Both the position numbers and the translations under genes were made by a program. The notes under the pieces are model-generated. The model did not search any database, was not told where the DNA came from, and saw only the letters and a program-made list of their open reading frames with translations. From CAZMNY01 sp964567745 (GTDB lineage Bacteria > Planctomycetota > Planctomycetia > Pirellulales > Pirellulaceae), in NCBI GenBank assembly GCA_964567745.1, contig CAZMNY010000008.1, positions 1 through 64,000 of the forward strand: a DNA stretch of 64,000 nucleotides, given 5' to 3'. Shown here in pieces: positions 46,224-54,164 of the stretch (position 1 is the first letter of the stretch; each line of letters opens with the position of its first letter).

Positions 46224-46805
46224 ATGAAATATTCTCGTATCGCCGTTGCGCTTTTGCTGCTCACCTGCTGCACCGCTTTGTATGCTGACGACGCGAAAAA
46301 GAAGAAGAAAGAGAGCACGCCGGTTTCGTTGGGCGACGGCGCTATTTCGATGAAGGCACCTGGCGAGTGGGAAGTGAAGAAGCCTCGTTCGCGAATTGTT
46401 CGATACGAATTTGCGGCACCTGTCGCCAAGGGCGACAAGATTCCTGGTCGAGTCACGATCATGGGCGCGGGCGGATCGATCGAAGACAACGTCGAGCGAT
46501 GGATGCGCCAGTTCATTCAAACGGATGGTAAGACGACGAAAGAACACACCAAGGTCACGAAGAAAGAACTCGCTGGCGGCATTCTGCATGTCGTCGATAT
46601 CACAGGCACGTTCATGGACAAGCCGGGCGGTCCGTTCACTCGCACGCCAGCGGTCAAACGCGAAGGCTATCGGATGCTGGGCGCCATCATCGTGACGCCA
46701 AAATCGGGCCAATACTTCGTCAAGTTATACGGCCCCAAGGCAACCATCAAATCCCACGCCGCCGCTTTCCAAAAGATGGTCGAAGACGCGAAACTGGGCG
46801 GCTAA
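46224..46805 (+). CDS. Secreted protein of unknown function, 193 residues
   Basis: ATG 46224 gives a signal peptide (IAVALLLLTCCTALYADD) followed by a Lys-rich stretch (DAKKKKKESTP) and a compact alpha/beta part (VSLGDGAISMKAPGEWEVKK, TPKSGQYFVKLYGPKATIKS). The PGEWEVKK and KLYGPKATI segments recall planctomycete proteins that carry a ubiquitous secreted domain of unknown role. The gene lies 140 bp after the GYF gene. I cannot assign a function. Confidence 0.8.
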   Translation: MKYSRIAVALLLLTCCTALYADDAKKKKKESTPVSLGDGAISMKAPGEWEVKKPRSRIVRYEFAAPVAKGDKIPGRVTIMGAGGSIEDNVERWMRQFIQTDGKTTKEHTKVTKKELAGGILHVVDITGTFMDKPGGPFTRTPAVKREGYRMLGAIIVTPKSGQYFVKLYGPKATIKSHAAAFQKMVEDAKLGG

Positions 46806-47214
46806 TTCGGCCACCCATCCTCGTGATGGCCGATGCAAGATTCAAACGAGCTCTAACGCCTCCACCAGACCATCCGCGTCGCTCCGCCAACCTGTTGGCA
46901 GGGCGGCCTACCTCAACGTAGCCTACGGGCAACGCCCTAGGATTTCTTGCCAACGGCGAACCAGTAACCCTTGGGTGCTTGTTCGGCCAGCGCGATTCGC
47001 AATTCTGCCGGCCAACGGCGTCTTGGATGCGGCGTGCCATGCGGCGCCCGCTCTGCCGCACGCTGGTGTCAATGGCCTATACTTGGGCGCGGCGGCTCTA
47101 TGGTAACCGGAGCGCGCGAAATCTGAGCATGACCGGCCGGCGGCTTGTCGCGATTGAGCCAGTTGTGCGGGACAAATCCAACTTAGCGGCGCCACGCGTT
47201 GGCGTTTCTCGGCC
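46806..47214. other. Intergenic region with a possible gene remnant
   Basis: No intact gene is present in these 409 bases. On the minus strand, about 46937-47040, an open stretch ends PKGYWFAVGKKS followed by TAG, which reads like the C-terminus of a protein, but its upstream part cannot be followed in frame. It may be a short remnant. Confidence 0.35.
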
Positions 47215-48741
47215 ATGAACATTTCGGAATTCTTGGATCATCACGGAATCGCTCGCAATCCTTTCGCGGAAGAGGACGCGCAAACGGACGCCGTCTTAAA
47301 AGAGCATTGCATCGACGCGGTCCGTCACCCGATTTGGGACAAGGTCTACGGCGACCCGAAAGAACCGTCGACCGCCATCGTGTTGGGCGAAAAAGGCGCG
47401 GGCAAGACGGCGATGCGGCTGCAAATCACTCGCTCGCTCGAGCGATTCAATGAGGAGAATCCGGGCGAGCGAGTCCTCGTGATTCAGTACGACGACTTCA
47501 ATCCTTTCTTGGACCGCTTCGCCGAGACTTTTTCAACGCGGCGGCGAAACAACCCGGAAAAGGTGCTAGGCGAATGGAAGCTCTGGGATCACATGGACGC
47601 CATTCTGACGCTCGGCGTGACCGGTCTCGTCGATTCCGTTTTAGGTTCGTTGAGGCCCAAAGGCTCGGCGGCGATTGAAGTCAGCGAGAGTGATTTGGAA
47701 GCCCTTGACGCGTCACAGTCCCGCGACTTGTTGCTGCTTTCCGCGTTCTACGATCAGTCGCTCGACAGTACGTTCCGCGAACGTTGGTCTCGGTTGCGAA
47801 AGCGACTTGGGTTCTCGACGTGGCAGGCGCATCTGGATGCCGTTGGCGGCGCAGCGTGCACAATCGCCGTTTCGTTCCTGCTCGTTTTCATGCTCTTTCG
47901 GACGTCGATGGAAGTGCTTCAGTCGTATGGCCTCGCAATGCTCGCCGGCTACATCGTGACCGCGCTGGTCGCCTGGATGCCCTGGACGATCCGCTGGGCT
48001 CGAAGACACATGGCGGCCAAGCGTGTTGTTCGTCGGATGCGCTCCGGCAATCGGGACGTCGCCCAACTGCGAAAAGTATTGATGGAATTCACGCCAGCTG
48101 AGTTGGCGTCTCAGCCGATGCCGGATCGAGTTCGCTCGGATGACAGATACGAGCTCTTAATGAAACTGCAGGGCGTGCTGGATTCGCTCGGATACACGGG
48201 CATCGTCGTCATTGTCGACCGTCTGGACGAGCCGCACTTGGTCAACGGCTCTGCCGACATGATGAAGGCCGTGCTTTGGCCGCTGCTAGACAACAAGTTT
48301 CTCAAACACCCTGGGCTCGGCATCAAGATGATGTTGCCGATCGAGTTGTCGCGGTTCATCGAGCGAGAGGATCGTGATTTCTATCAGCGGGCGCGGCTCG
48401 ACAAACAGAACTTGATTCCGGCATTTGAATGGACGTCTGAGTCGCTTCACGACGTCGCTAATTCTCGTATCCAGGCCTGCGCCAAGCCGGGCGCTTCGCC
48501 TCAGTTACGAGACTTGTTTTGCGAGCCGATCAGCGACGAACGATTGCTCGACGCGTTTCGTTCGCTGCGAGCGCCTCGACGGCTATTCAAGTTTCTCCAT
48601 CGATTGCTTGTGCAGCATTGCAATTCGCATCTGGATTCCAAGCCGGGATGGAAAATCGATTTAACGACGTTCGAATCGACATTGGCGGTCGACTTGCGCG
48701 ACCAAGACGCGTTCGACCGCGGCGTCGGCGCAGGTGCGTAG
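47215..48741 (+). CDS. KAP-like membrane P-loop ATPase
   Basis: The 508-residue protein has a Walker A motif GEKGAGKTAM (G58-M67), then two membrane helices (ACTIAVSFLLVFMLF and LAMLAGYIVTALVAWM) between Walker A and Walker B, which is the layout of the KAP family of NTPases. Walker B is YTGIVVIVDRLDEPHL near residue 335. KAP ATPases often sit at the membrane and in bacteria are linked to phage defence or surface processes. No effector gene is adjacent, so the role is open. Confidence 0.82.
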   Translation: MNISEFLDHHGIARNPFAEEDAQTDAVLKEHCIDAVRHPIWDKVYGDPKEPSTAIVLGEKGAGKTAMRLQITRSLERFNEENPGERVLVIQYDDFNPFLDRFAETFSTRRRNNPEKVLGEWKLWDHMDAILTLGVTGLVDSVLGSLRPKGSAAIEVSESDLEALDASQSRDLLLLSAFYDQSLDSTFRERWSRLRKRLGFSTWQAHLDAVGGAACTIAVSFLLVFMLFRTSMEVLQSYGLAMLAGYIVTALVAWMPWTIRWARRHMAAKRVVRRMRSGNRDVAQLRKVLMEFTPAELASQPMPDRVRSDDRYELLMKLQGVLDSLGYTGIVVIVDRLDEPHLVNGSADMMKAVLWPLLDNKFLKHPGLGIKMMLPIELSRFIEREDRDFYQRARLDKQNLIPAFEWTSESLHDVANSRIQACAKPGASPQLRDLFCEPISDERLLDAFRSLRAPRRLFKFLHRLLVQHCNSHLDSKPGWKIDLTTFESTLAVDLRDQDAFDRGVGAGA

Positions 48742-48745
48742 CGGT

Positions 48746-48781
48746 GTAGACAGGCGCGTAGACAGGCGCGTAGACAGGCGC
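48746..48781. repeat. 12-bp tandem repeat (three copies)
   Basis: Three perfect copies of gtagacaggcgc just after the stop codon of the ATPase gene, between two convergent genes. Probably a small minisatellite. Confidence 0.7.
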
Positions 48782-48796
48782 GACGGCAAGCCGGTT

Positions 48797-49621
48797 CTAG
48801 AATCTCCGCCGCGGATTGTAGGCGGGTCCGCCATTTGAAGGTTGACCGTTCGCGGGCCCTCGGTAAGTTTCGGGGGCCTGGTTCGTTCCAGGGATTTGGT
48901 TCGTTCCAGGGATTTGGTTCGCTCCAGGGTTCGTTCGAGGGCCTGGGCGAGTTGCCTGTTGATGGCGGGGTTCTGGGCGAACGCCAACGACACCTTCCGT
49001 CGACTCGCCACCGCCAACTCGCTTGGCCAACTCCTCTGGAAATTCAAAGTCGATAAACAACGGGTCGGCTTGCTCGTCCAATTGAGCCGCCATTCCAGTG
49101 ATTCGCCAGCCGACGTTCTCTTGGCGAAGGATCCAAACCACTTCGTATTCCTCTTTTGATCCGTCGTCGTATTGCTCTGACCAGACGCTGTTAACATAGA
49201 CTTTGTTGTTTGGTGCCGGCTCAGACCGCCCGATGACGTAGTGCATTGAGGCGCTGCCGGGCGGCTGCACGGACAGCCCGCGTTTTGTCGTCTCTTCGAC
49301 CGCTTTACGAGTTAACAACTCGGACGCGATTTGTTTATCGCCGCCTCGAGTCGCTTCGAGAAACGCATGCACGACCTGTTGAGGCGTCGCGTTTGGCTCG
49401 GGCATCGTGACTGGCTTGCGGCTTACCTCGGCAGTATCGCTCTGAGTCGGTTCGCCGTGACTCGACTGAAGCGTCGGGCCGGCATCGACGGGCTCGCTGA
49501 CATTCACGCCGCCATTCTGGCTGACAGGGTCTTCCTCAGGGCTCTCGACAGGCTCGCCGCCGCCGCAACCGATTGAGCAAGATATGATCGCGGCTAGGGC
49601 AAGCCGATATGACGGTCGCAT
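48797..49621 (-). CDS. Lipoprotein with NTF2-like fold and repeat tail
   Basis: A 274-residue lipoprotein (CSIGCGGGEP, lipobox with Cys near residue 19). The acidic linker is followed by a compact domain (PQQVVHAFLEATRGGDKQIA, YDDGSKEEYEVVWILRQENV and GWRITGMAAQ) that resembles SnoaL/NTF2-like folds. The C-terminal tail contains a six-residue tandem repeat (GTNQIP, GTNQIP, GTNQAP) coded by an 18-bp DNA repeat at about 48885-48940. Role unknown. Confidence 0.78.
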   Translation of the reverse strand: MRPSYRLALAAIISCSIGCGGGEPVESPEEDPVSQNGGVNVSEPVDAGPTLQSSHGEPTQSDTAEVSRKPVTMPEPNATPQQVVHAFLEATRGGDKQIASELLTRKAVEETTKRGLSVQPPGSASMHYVIGRSEPAPNNKVYVNSVWSEQYDDGSKEEYEVVWILRQENVGWRITGMAAQLDEQADPLFIDFEFPEELAKRVGGGESTEGVVGVRPEPRHQQATRPGPRTNPGANQIPGTNQIPGTNQAPETYRGPANGQPSNGGPAYNPRRRF

Positions 49622-50228
49622 TTCTGAACTCCTGTTCCACGCAGAAAATCACTCGCATGTTCGCGTCGATGAATCGTCGGTCGACGCGGTTTCGGGGCGA
49701 AGTGTCGGAACATTCGGCACACGGGTCAAGATCGGAAAACCCGCAAGTGCTGGGAGATCGTCCAGCACTTGTGCGTCGTGCCGTGAATCGGCCCAAACGT
49801 TGCCCCTAGCAGAAACCGGCGGGCGACAGTCAAGACTTCGAGCTCAGCATTTGTGTCCGGGATGATCTCGTCGGGCAGTGCGAGCGATAACGCGCACCTG
49901 AATCACTTGGTAGGAAAGAGAGATTATTCTTCGAAATCAGGCCGAACTCGGGCAATCGGCGGCCTAGAATTGCCTAGAGCTATCCTGTTTTCGCTAACCT
50001 TCCTGTTCGGCGTAGAGTTCGTGAGCTGCGCCGAGCTTGACAGCGGGATTCGCCATGCTAACTTGGCACCCTAGGCTCTGTATTCGCGTTACATCACCTA
50101 ACCCGCATTATTTGCCAACTCGGCTGTGTGTAACGACAGTGAAATTGAGATTGTAACGGTCGCCATTCGCGGCCTGATTTTTGAAACGCCCTCCGTAGGG
50201 GCAGTCGTGGGAATTTTGGAGGTGTGGA
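49622..50228. other. Intergenic region with a 10-bp inverted repeat
   Basis: There is no supportable gene in these 607 bases. A perfect 10-bp stem (49744-49753 with 49762-49771, 8-base loop) is present but has no T run. Open frames here have no family resemblance. Confidence 0.5.
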
Positions 50229-50789
50229 ATGAATCGGATTGTCATTTGTGGGGTCGCGATTTTCCTTGCGGTCGTTGGTCTTTCGTTGCTCGGCAGCGAT
50301 AAGGAAGCGGTTGCGGGCGGCGGCATTTATGGCTGCAGCGGCTACGTTGTTACAGGCTGTAGCGGATACGTCGGCTGCCATGGCTGCCACGGTGCCGTCG
50401 TCACGCGTGGTTGCCACGGCTGCTATGGAAGCTGCCATGGTCGACGCGTTCGCGTTCGCCACATGCACGGCCACTGCGGTTGCAGCATGTGCGCTACTTC
50501 CTGCGGCGGTGTTGTTCAAAAGGGCGGCGTCGTTGTCCAAAAGGGCAGCGTTGTCCAGCATGGTTGCTCCTCGTGCAAAGGCTATGATCCTTGCTCCTGC
50601 AGCGGCCGTCATCACTGCTCGGGTCGTGTAGGCTTGTTCAGTCGCGTGCGAGCTCGTCACTACCGCTGCAGCTGCAGCGGTATGGTCGTCGAATCGTGCG
50701 GTTGCGCTGTCTGCGGTTCGGTCCAAAAAGGTGGCGAAGTTGTCCAAAAGGGCGGCGTTGTCACTCAAAAAGGTTCGGCTCAGAAGTAG
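50229..50789 (+). CDS. Secreted Cys/His/Gly-rich protein with VQKG repeats
   Basis: A 186-residue protein with a perfect Shine-Dalgarno (GGAGGT, five bases before ATG) and a signal peptide (IVICGVAIFLAVVGLSLL). The mature part is rich in Cys, His and Gly (YGCSGYVVTGCSGYVGCHGC, RHMHGHCGCSMCATSCGG). Two clusters of VQKG-type units follow: GVVQKGGVVVQKGSVVQHG near residues 97-115, and a C-terminal cluster with SVQKGGEVVQKGGVVTQKG, ending SAQK. It shares the xQKG unit, Cys richness and terminal QK with the protein at 35448-36327 but is not its close copy. Family unknown to me. An intrinsic terminator follows. Confidence 0.8.
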   Translation: MNRIVICGVAIFLAVVGLSLLGSDKEAVAGGGIYGCSGYVVTGCSGYVGCHGCHGAVVTRGCHGCYGSCHGRRVRVRHMHGHCGCSMCATSCGGVVQKGGVVVQKGSVVQHGCSSCKGYDPCSCSGRHHCSGRVGLFSRVRARHYRCSCSGMVVESCGCAVCGSVQKGGEVVQKGGVVTQKGSAQK

Positions 50790-50844
50790 TTGTATCCACC
50801 TCAGTTCGGGCCGAGATGGTCTGGCGATGGCGGACATGAATTTC

Positions 50845-50879
50845 AAAACCGAGTTCCCGTTTGGGAGCTCGGTTTTTTT
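50845..50879 (+). terminator. Intrinsic terminator of the Cys/VQKG gene
   Basis: A stem of aaaaccgag, one mismatch, tccc with its complement ggga, mismatch, ctcggtttt, a four-base loop and a run of seven T. It is 55 bases after the stop codon. The following 300 bases up to 51179 hold no supported gene. Confidence 0.85.
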
Positions 50880-51179
50880 ATGCGCGGATCGCGCGGCGGG
50901 GCCGGTGAGTTTTGATTGTTCGATCGCCGTATCGGCCTCGCCTACGGTAACGGGATTACGACGAGGGCGAGGTCTGGCCGAGCTGAAGGGCCATGAGTCG
51001 CTCAAGCTTTGCGTGCGAGTTATGCGCGTTTCGCGGCGTGGGACGGGGGTGCCGGATACAGAGGGGGATTCGAGATTCGTCCAGTCGGCGAAGTCATGTG
51101 GCCGATGTTCCCGATAGACATCGCAATGGATGCGGACGAATCAGTAAGGAAGCTCATCGTCATATAGGGGAGCTTCCTG

Positions 51180-51863
51180 TTGAATTCTCGCAATCCAAAA
51201 ACGGCCGACGACGAGGCGGCGTCGACCGGACCGAGCGCGTCGACCGGACCGAGCGCGTCGACGCAAACCGCGTTGACGTTGTTTGTCGTGATTCACTTCT
51301 TTTGCGTCGTCACGGTGATGTCATCCAATTATTCGCCCTCGCCGCTTCAGCAACGGCTGACGAAAGTCTTCGCGGTCTACACCCAAACGTTCAATTTCGA
51401 CTTGAACTACACGCCGTATCATCTCACTCACGCGACCGATCAAGACGTTGACCACGCCTTGCAGTATGCGACCGAGTCCGAGGCGGATGGCCAGACGTGG
51501 AGAGACGTCTCGAAGGGCTGGCGTGTCGGCGAGCGCCGCAAACGCTACCAGCGGTTGGCCTCGGTGATTTCATATTTTCGTGAAGACAACGCGTTGAGCA
51601 GTCGGATCGGACAGTCGGTCGCAAGCGGCTTGGCCAATCACGACGACACCGACGTGACGAAAATCCGTTGCCGCAAACACTTTCTCCTGCCGTGGGATCG
51701 ATACGGCGACCGCGAGCGAGGTGATCCCCACGCGGAAGAGTATTTTCAAACTGTCTATAGCGCAAATGTACTCGTCAGTGATCAAGGCAAGGTCGATGTG
51801 GTCAAGATTGAGGCACCGAAAGATGTGGCGCGGCCGAAACTGAAAGGGAGCAACAGCCAGTGA
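51180..51863 (+). CDS. Membrane-anchored partner of the HTTM protein, 227 residues
   Basis: TTG 51180 with GGGGAG eight bases upstream starts a protein with a short repeat (GPSAST twice) and one membrane helix (TALTLFVVIHFFCVVTVM), followed by a soluble part of about 170 residues (RLTKVFAVYTQTFNFDLNYT, RKHFLLPWDRYGDRERGDPH). The next gene overlaps its stop by four bases (GTGA), so the two are translationally coupled. Similar small proteins precede HTTM genes in other planctomycetes, from memory. Function unknown; likely an accessory subunit. Confidence 0.78.
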   Translation: MNSRNPKTADDEAASTGPSASTGPSASTQTALTLFVVIHFFCVVTVMSSNYSPSPLQQRLTKVFAVYTQTFNFDLNYTPYHLTHATDQDVDHALQYATESEADGQTWRDVSKGWRVGERRKRYQRLASVISYFREDNALSSRIGQSVASGLANHDDTDVTKIRCRKHFLLPWDRYGDRERGDPHAEEYFQTVYSANVLVSDQGKVDVVKIEAPKDVARPKLKGSNSQ

Positions 51864-52798
51864 ACGTGCTTGCCCGCCAACGACAATCTTGGGACACGCA
51901 GTTTGATCGCGGTGCCGCCTGGCCCGAGTTCTGGTTTGCGCCGGTCGATCCGACTTTGGTCTGCTTCCTGCGCGCCGTAGTTGGAGGAATCGCATTCCTC
52001 TTTGTCGTATCGCACACCGCTGACCTGACTCGTTGGTTTGGCCGTGACGGCATGCTCCCCATCAGCCTCGTGCAGCAACTCGTCGGTGCCGATTCAGGAA
52101 TCGTGTATCGCCCTTCCTACTTCTATTTGTCTCAGGACTCGCCAATCCTTTGCGTGTTGCACTTGTTCGGCCTGGCTGCGACGTTGGCGATGGCAATCGG
52201 GTGGAAATCGCGTTGGTCCACGATAGCGTCGCTCGCGGTAGTGCTCTCGTACATTCATCGGGCGCCGATGATTACAGGCCAGATGGAGCCAGTCCTTTGT
52301 TTCGCGTTGTTCTATCTCTGCTTTGCGCCAACCGGCAAACGCATTTCCGTCGATGCGTGGCGCTCCAAGGAGGACCCAACCGAGTCGTCTTGGACGGCGA
52401 ATTTCGCATTGCGGCTGCTTCAGATTCACGTTGCCGCGCTCTATTTGCTCATGGCGACAACTCAGCTGGCGTCGACGGCGTGGTGGCAGGGCGACGCGGT
52501 CTGGTGGCTCAGCACGTATACCGAGTCGCGGCTGCTCGACTTGACCGGGATGCTGCACCGACCGTTTGTGTTCAGCTTTTTTACTCATCTAGTCGTCGGC
52601 GTCGAGTTGGCGATGGCGATCGTGATCTGGTTGCGGCCCGTTCGCCCATTCTTGTTGCTTCTCTCCACCTTTGTCTGGATGCTGCTCGGTCTGCTTACCG
52701 GACTCGCCGGTTTCGCGCTCTTGATGGTCGTCGTCAACCTGGCGTTTGTACCACCGAGCGTGTTTCGAGTGATGTGGCAAGGTGCAAGTGACCAGTGA
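51860..52798 (+). CDS. HTTM membrane protein (gamma-carboxylase-like)
   Basis: This 312-residue protein (GTG start overlapping the previous stop) has about six or seven membrane helices, for example LRAVVGGIAFLFVVSHTADL, VLCFALFYLCFAP, IHVAALYLLMATTQLAST and FLLLLSTFVWMLLGLLTGLA. The opening DPTLVCFLRAVVGG and TGQMEPVLCFALFYLCFAP are typical of HTTM (horizontally transferred transmembrane) proteins, relatives of vitamin-K-dependent gamma-carboxylase. The large soluble domain of true carboxylases is missing. Substrate is unknown. Confidence 0.85.
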   Translation: MNVLARQRQSWDTQFDRGAAWPEFWFAPVDPTLVCFLRAVVGGIAFLFVVSHTADLTRWFGRDGMLPISLVQQLVGADSGIVYRPSYFYLSQDSPILCVLHLFGLAATLAMAIGWKSRWSTIASLAVVLSYIHRAPMITGQMEPVLCFALFYLCFAPTGKRISVDAWRSKEDPTESSWTANFALRLLQIHVAALYLLMATTQLASTAWWQGDAVWWLSTYTESRLLDLTGMLHRPFVFSFFTHLVVGVELAMAIVIWLRPVRPFLLLLSTFVWMLLGLLTGLAGFALLMVVVNLAFVPPSVFRVMWQGASDQ

Positions 52799-52882
52799 AT
52801 CCTCGGTCGTCTGTTGCATGCGATACGTCGCGGCGCGACAATAGGAGGCTCACACGAACCATTTAATGTGGAGCCTCGCCCT

Positions 52883-53773
52883 ATGGACCGCCGTGCTTTT
52901 CTCGCCTCAGGCGTCGCCCTGACTGCCGCCGCGTCGACCACACCGCTTGTCGCTGCTGAACCGATCAAACGAAACGGCTCGGCTAATTTCAAATTCAGCC
53001 TGGCGGCCTACAGTTATCGCAAACTACTCTCAGGCAAAAACCCACCCCTGACGCTGATGGACTTTGTTGGCGACTGCGCCAAGATGGGACTCGAGGGAAC
53101 GGAGCTGACTTCGTATTACTTTCCCGATCCGACTACCGACTCGTATTTGCGCGAGTTGAAGGGCGAATGTTTTCGGCTGGGACTCGATGTCTCCGGCACC
53201 GCGATACGAAACGACTTTGGATATCCGCCCGGTGAGGATCGAAGCAAGTGGCTGGAGCACACGAAGAAGTGGATCGATCGAGCTGAAATTCTTGGCGCGC
53301 CGGTCATTCGCATCTTCGCCGGGCACAACAAGAAGGGCGTCACGGCCGAGAAGTCGCACAGCCTGATGGTCGAGGGCATGCAAGAGTGCTGCGACTACGC
53401 CGCTCAACATGGCGTCTTTCTCGCGCTCGAGAACCATGGCGGACCGACAGCGACGGCGGATGGTTTGCTGGCTCTCGTACGCGACGTCGATAGTCCTTGG
53501 TTTGGCGTCAACTTGGACACCGGCAACTTCCACTCCAAGGACTCCTACGCGGATCTGGCAAAAGCCGCGCCCTACGCGCTGAATGTTCAAGTCAAAGTCG
53601 TCATCGGCGGACCGGGCGGCAAGGGAAAGCAACCTTGCGATTTTGGTCGGATCAAAAAGATTCTCGAAGACGCGGGATACCGGGGCTACGTCGTTTTGGA
53701 GTACGAGGAGAACGGCGACCCGCGCAAAGAGTGTCCCAAGTTCATGGACGAACTGCGGAGCGCCTTTGCGTAG
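52883..53773 (+). CDS. Tat-exported sugar-phosphate isomerase/epimerase-type TIM barrel
   Basis: The start at 52883 yields a Tat signal (MDRRAFLASGVALTAAAS). The mature protein is a TIM barrel of the xylose-isomerase/AP-endonuclease-2 type: AKMGLEGTELTSYYF, LGAPVIRIFAGHNKKG, ALENHGGPTATADGLLALVR, FGVNLDTGNFH and VVLEYEENGDP, with metal-ligand Glu/His/Asp residues in these strands. Its role is probably carbohydrate epimerisation or isomerisation in the periplasm. Upstream HTTM gene is 84 bp away on the same strand. Confidence 0.9.
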   Translation: MDRRAFLASGVALTAAASTTPLVAAEPIKRNGSANFKFSLAAYSYRKLLSGKNPPLTLMDFVGDCAKMGLEGTELTSYYFPDPTTDSYLRELKGECFRLGLDVSGTAIRNDFGYPPGEDRSKWLEHTKKWIDRAEILGAPVIRIFAGHNKKGVTAEKSHSLMVEGMQECCDYAAQHGVFLALENHGGPTATADGLLALVRDVDSPWFGVNLDTGNFHSKDSYADLAKAAPYALNVQVKVVIGGPGGKGKQPCDFGRIKKILEDAGYRGYVVLEYEENGDPRKECPKFMDELRSAFA

Positions 53774-54164
53774 CTCGTCGCCTAACTTTCAACACAGGGC
53801 CGGACCTTCCAACGCTGCCAGCTTCGGTCGTGAACCGACGATGAGCACGGTTACATCAAGCCGCGCCTGGTGCCCGTCACGAAAGGCCTTCTGCCGAGTA
53901 TTCTTGGTGCGATCCCATCGCTAGCACCCCGGTTCTTGATTTAATTGAGCCTTTGGGGCGACGACTTTTGCCTCAAAAGCTAGTGAAATCAGGCGAATTC
54001 TCTTGTGATATTGGCTTTCCGCTGAATCGCCTGTTTCCGCTATACTACCGACGAAGCGGGCATTGCGAGATGATTGGCCATGCGGTCTGCTGGCCGCTCA
54101 ATTGAGCGAACGTTTCGTCTCTGGCCTTGGAGTCGAAACAGTGTGAGATAAAAGGAGATGATGG
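53774..54164. other. Intergenic region upstream of the 633-residue secreted protein
   Basis: These 391 bases hold no gene. A TATACT at 54041-54046 could be a -10 element, though a matching -35 box at the right spacing is not clear, and AAGGAG at 54152-54156 is the ribosome-binding site for the next gene. Confidence 0.4.

Noticed and set aside
46923..47222. A minus-strand gene between the secreted protein and the KAP-like ATPase
   Set aside because: Only a short C-terminus-like stretch is readable, with no start, and frames change along it.
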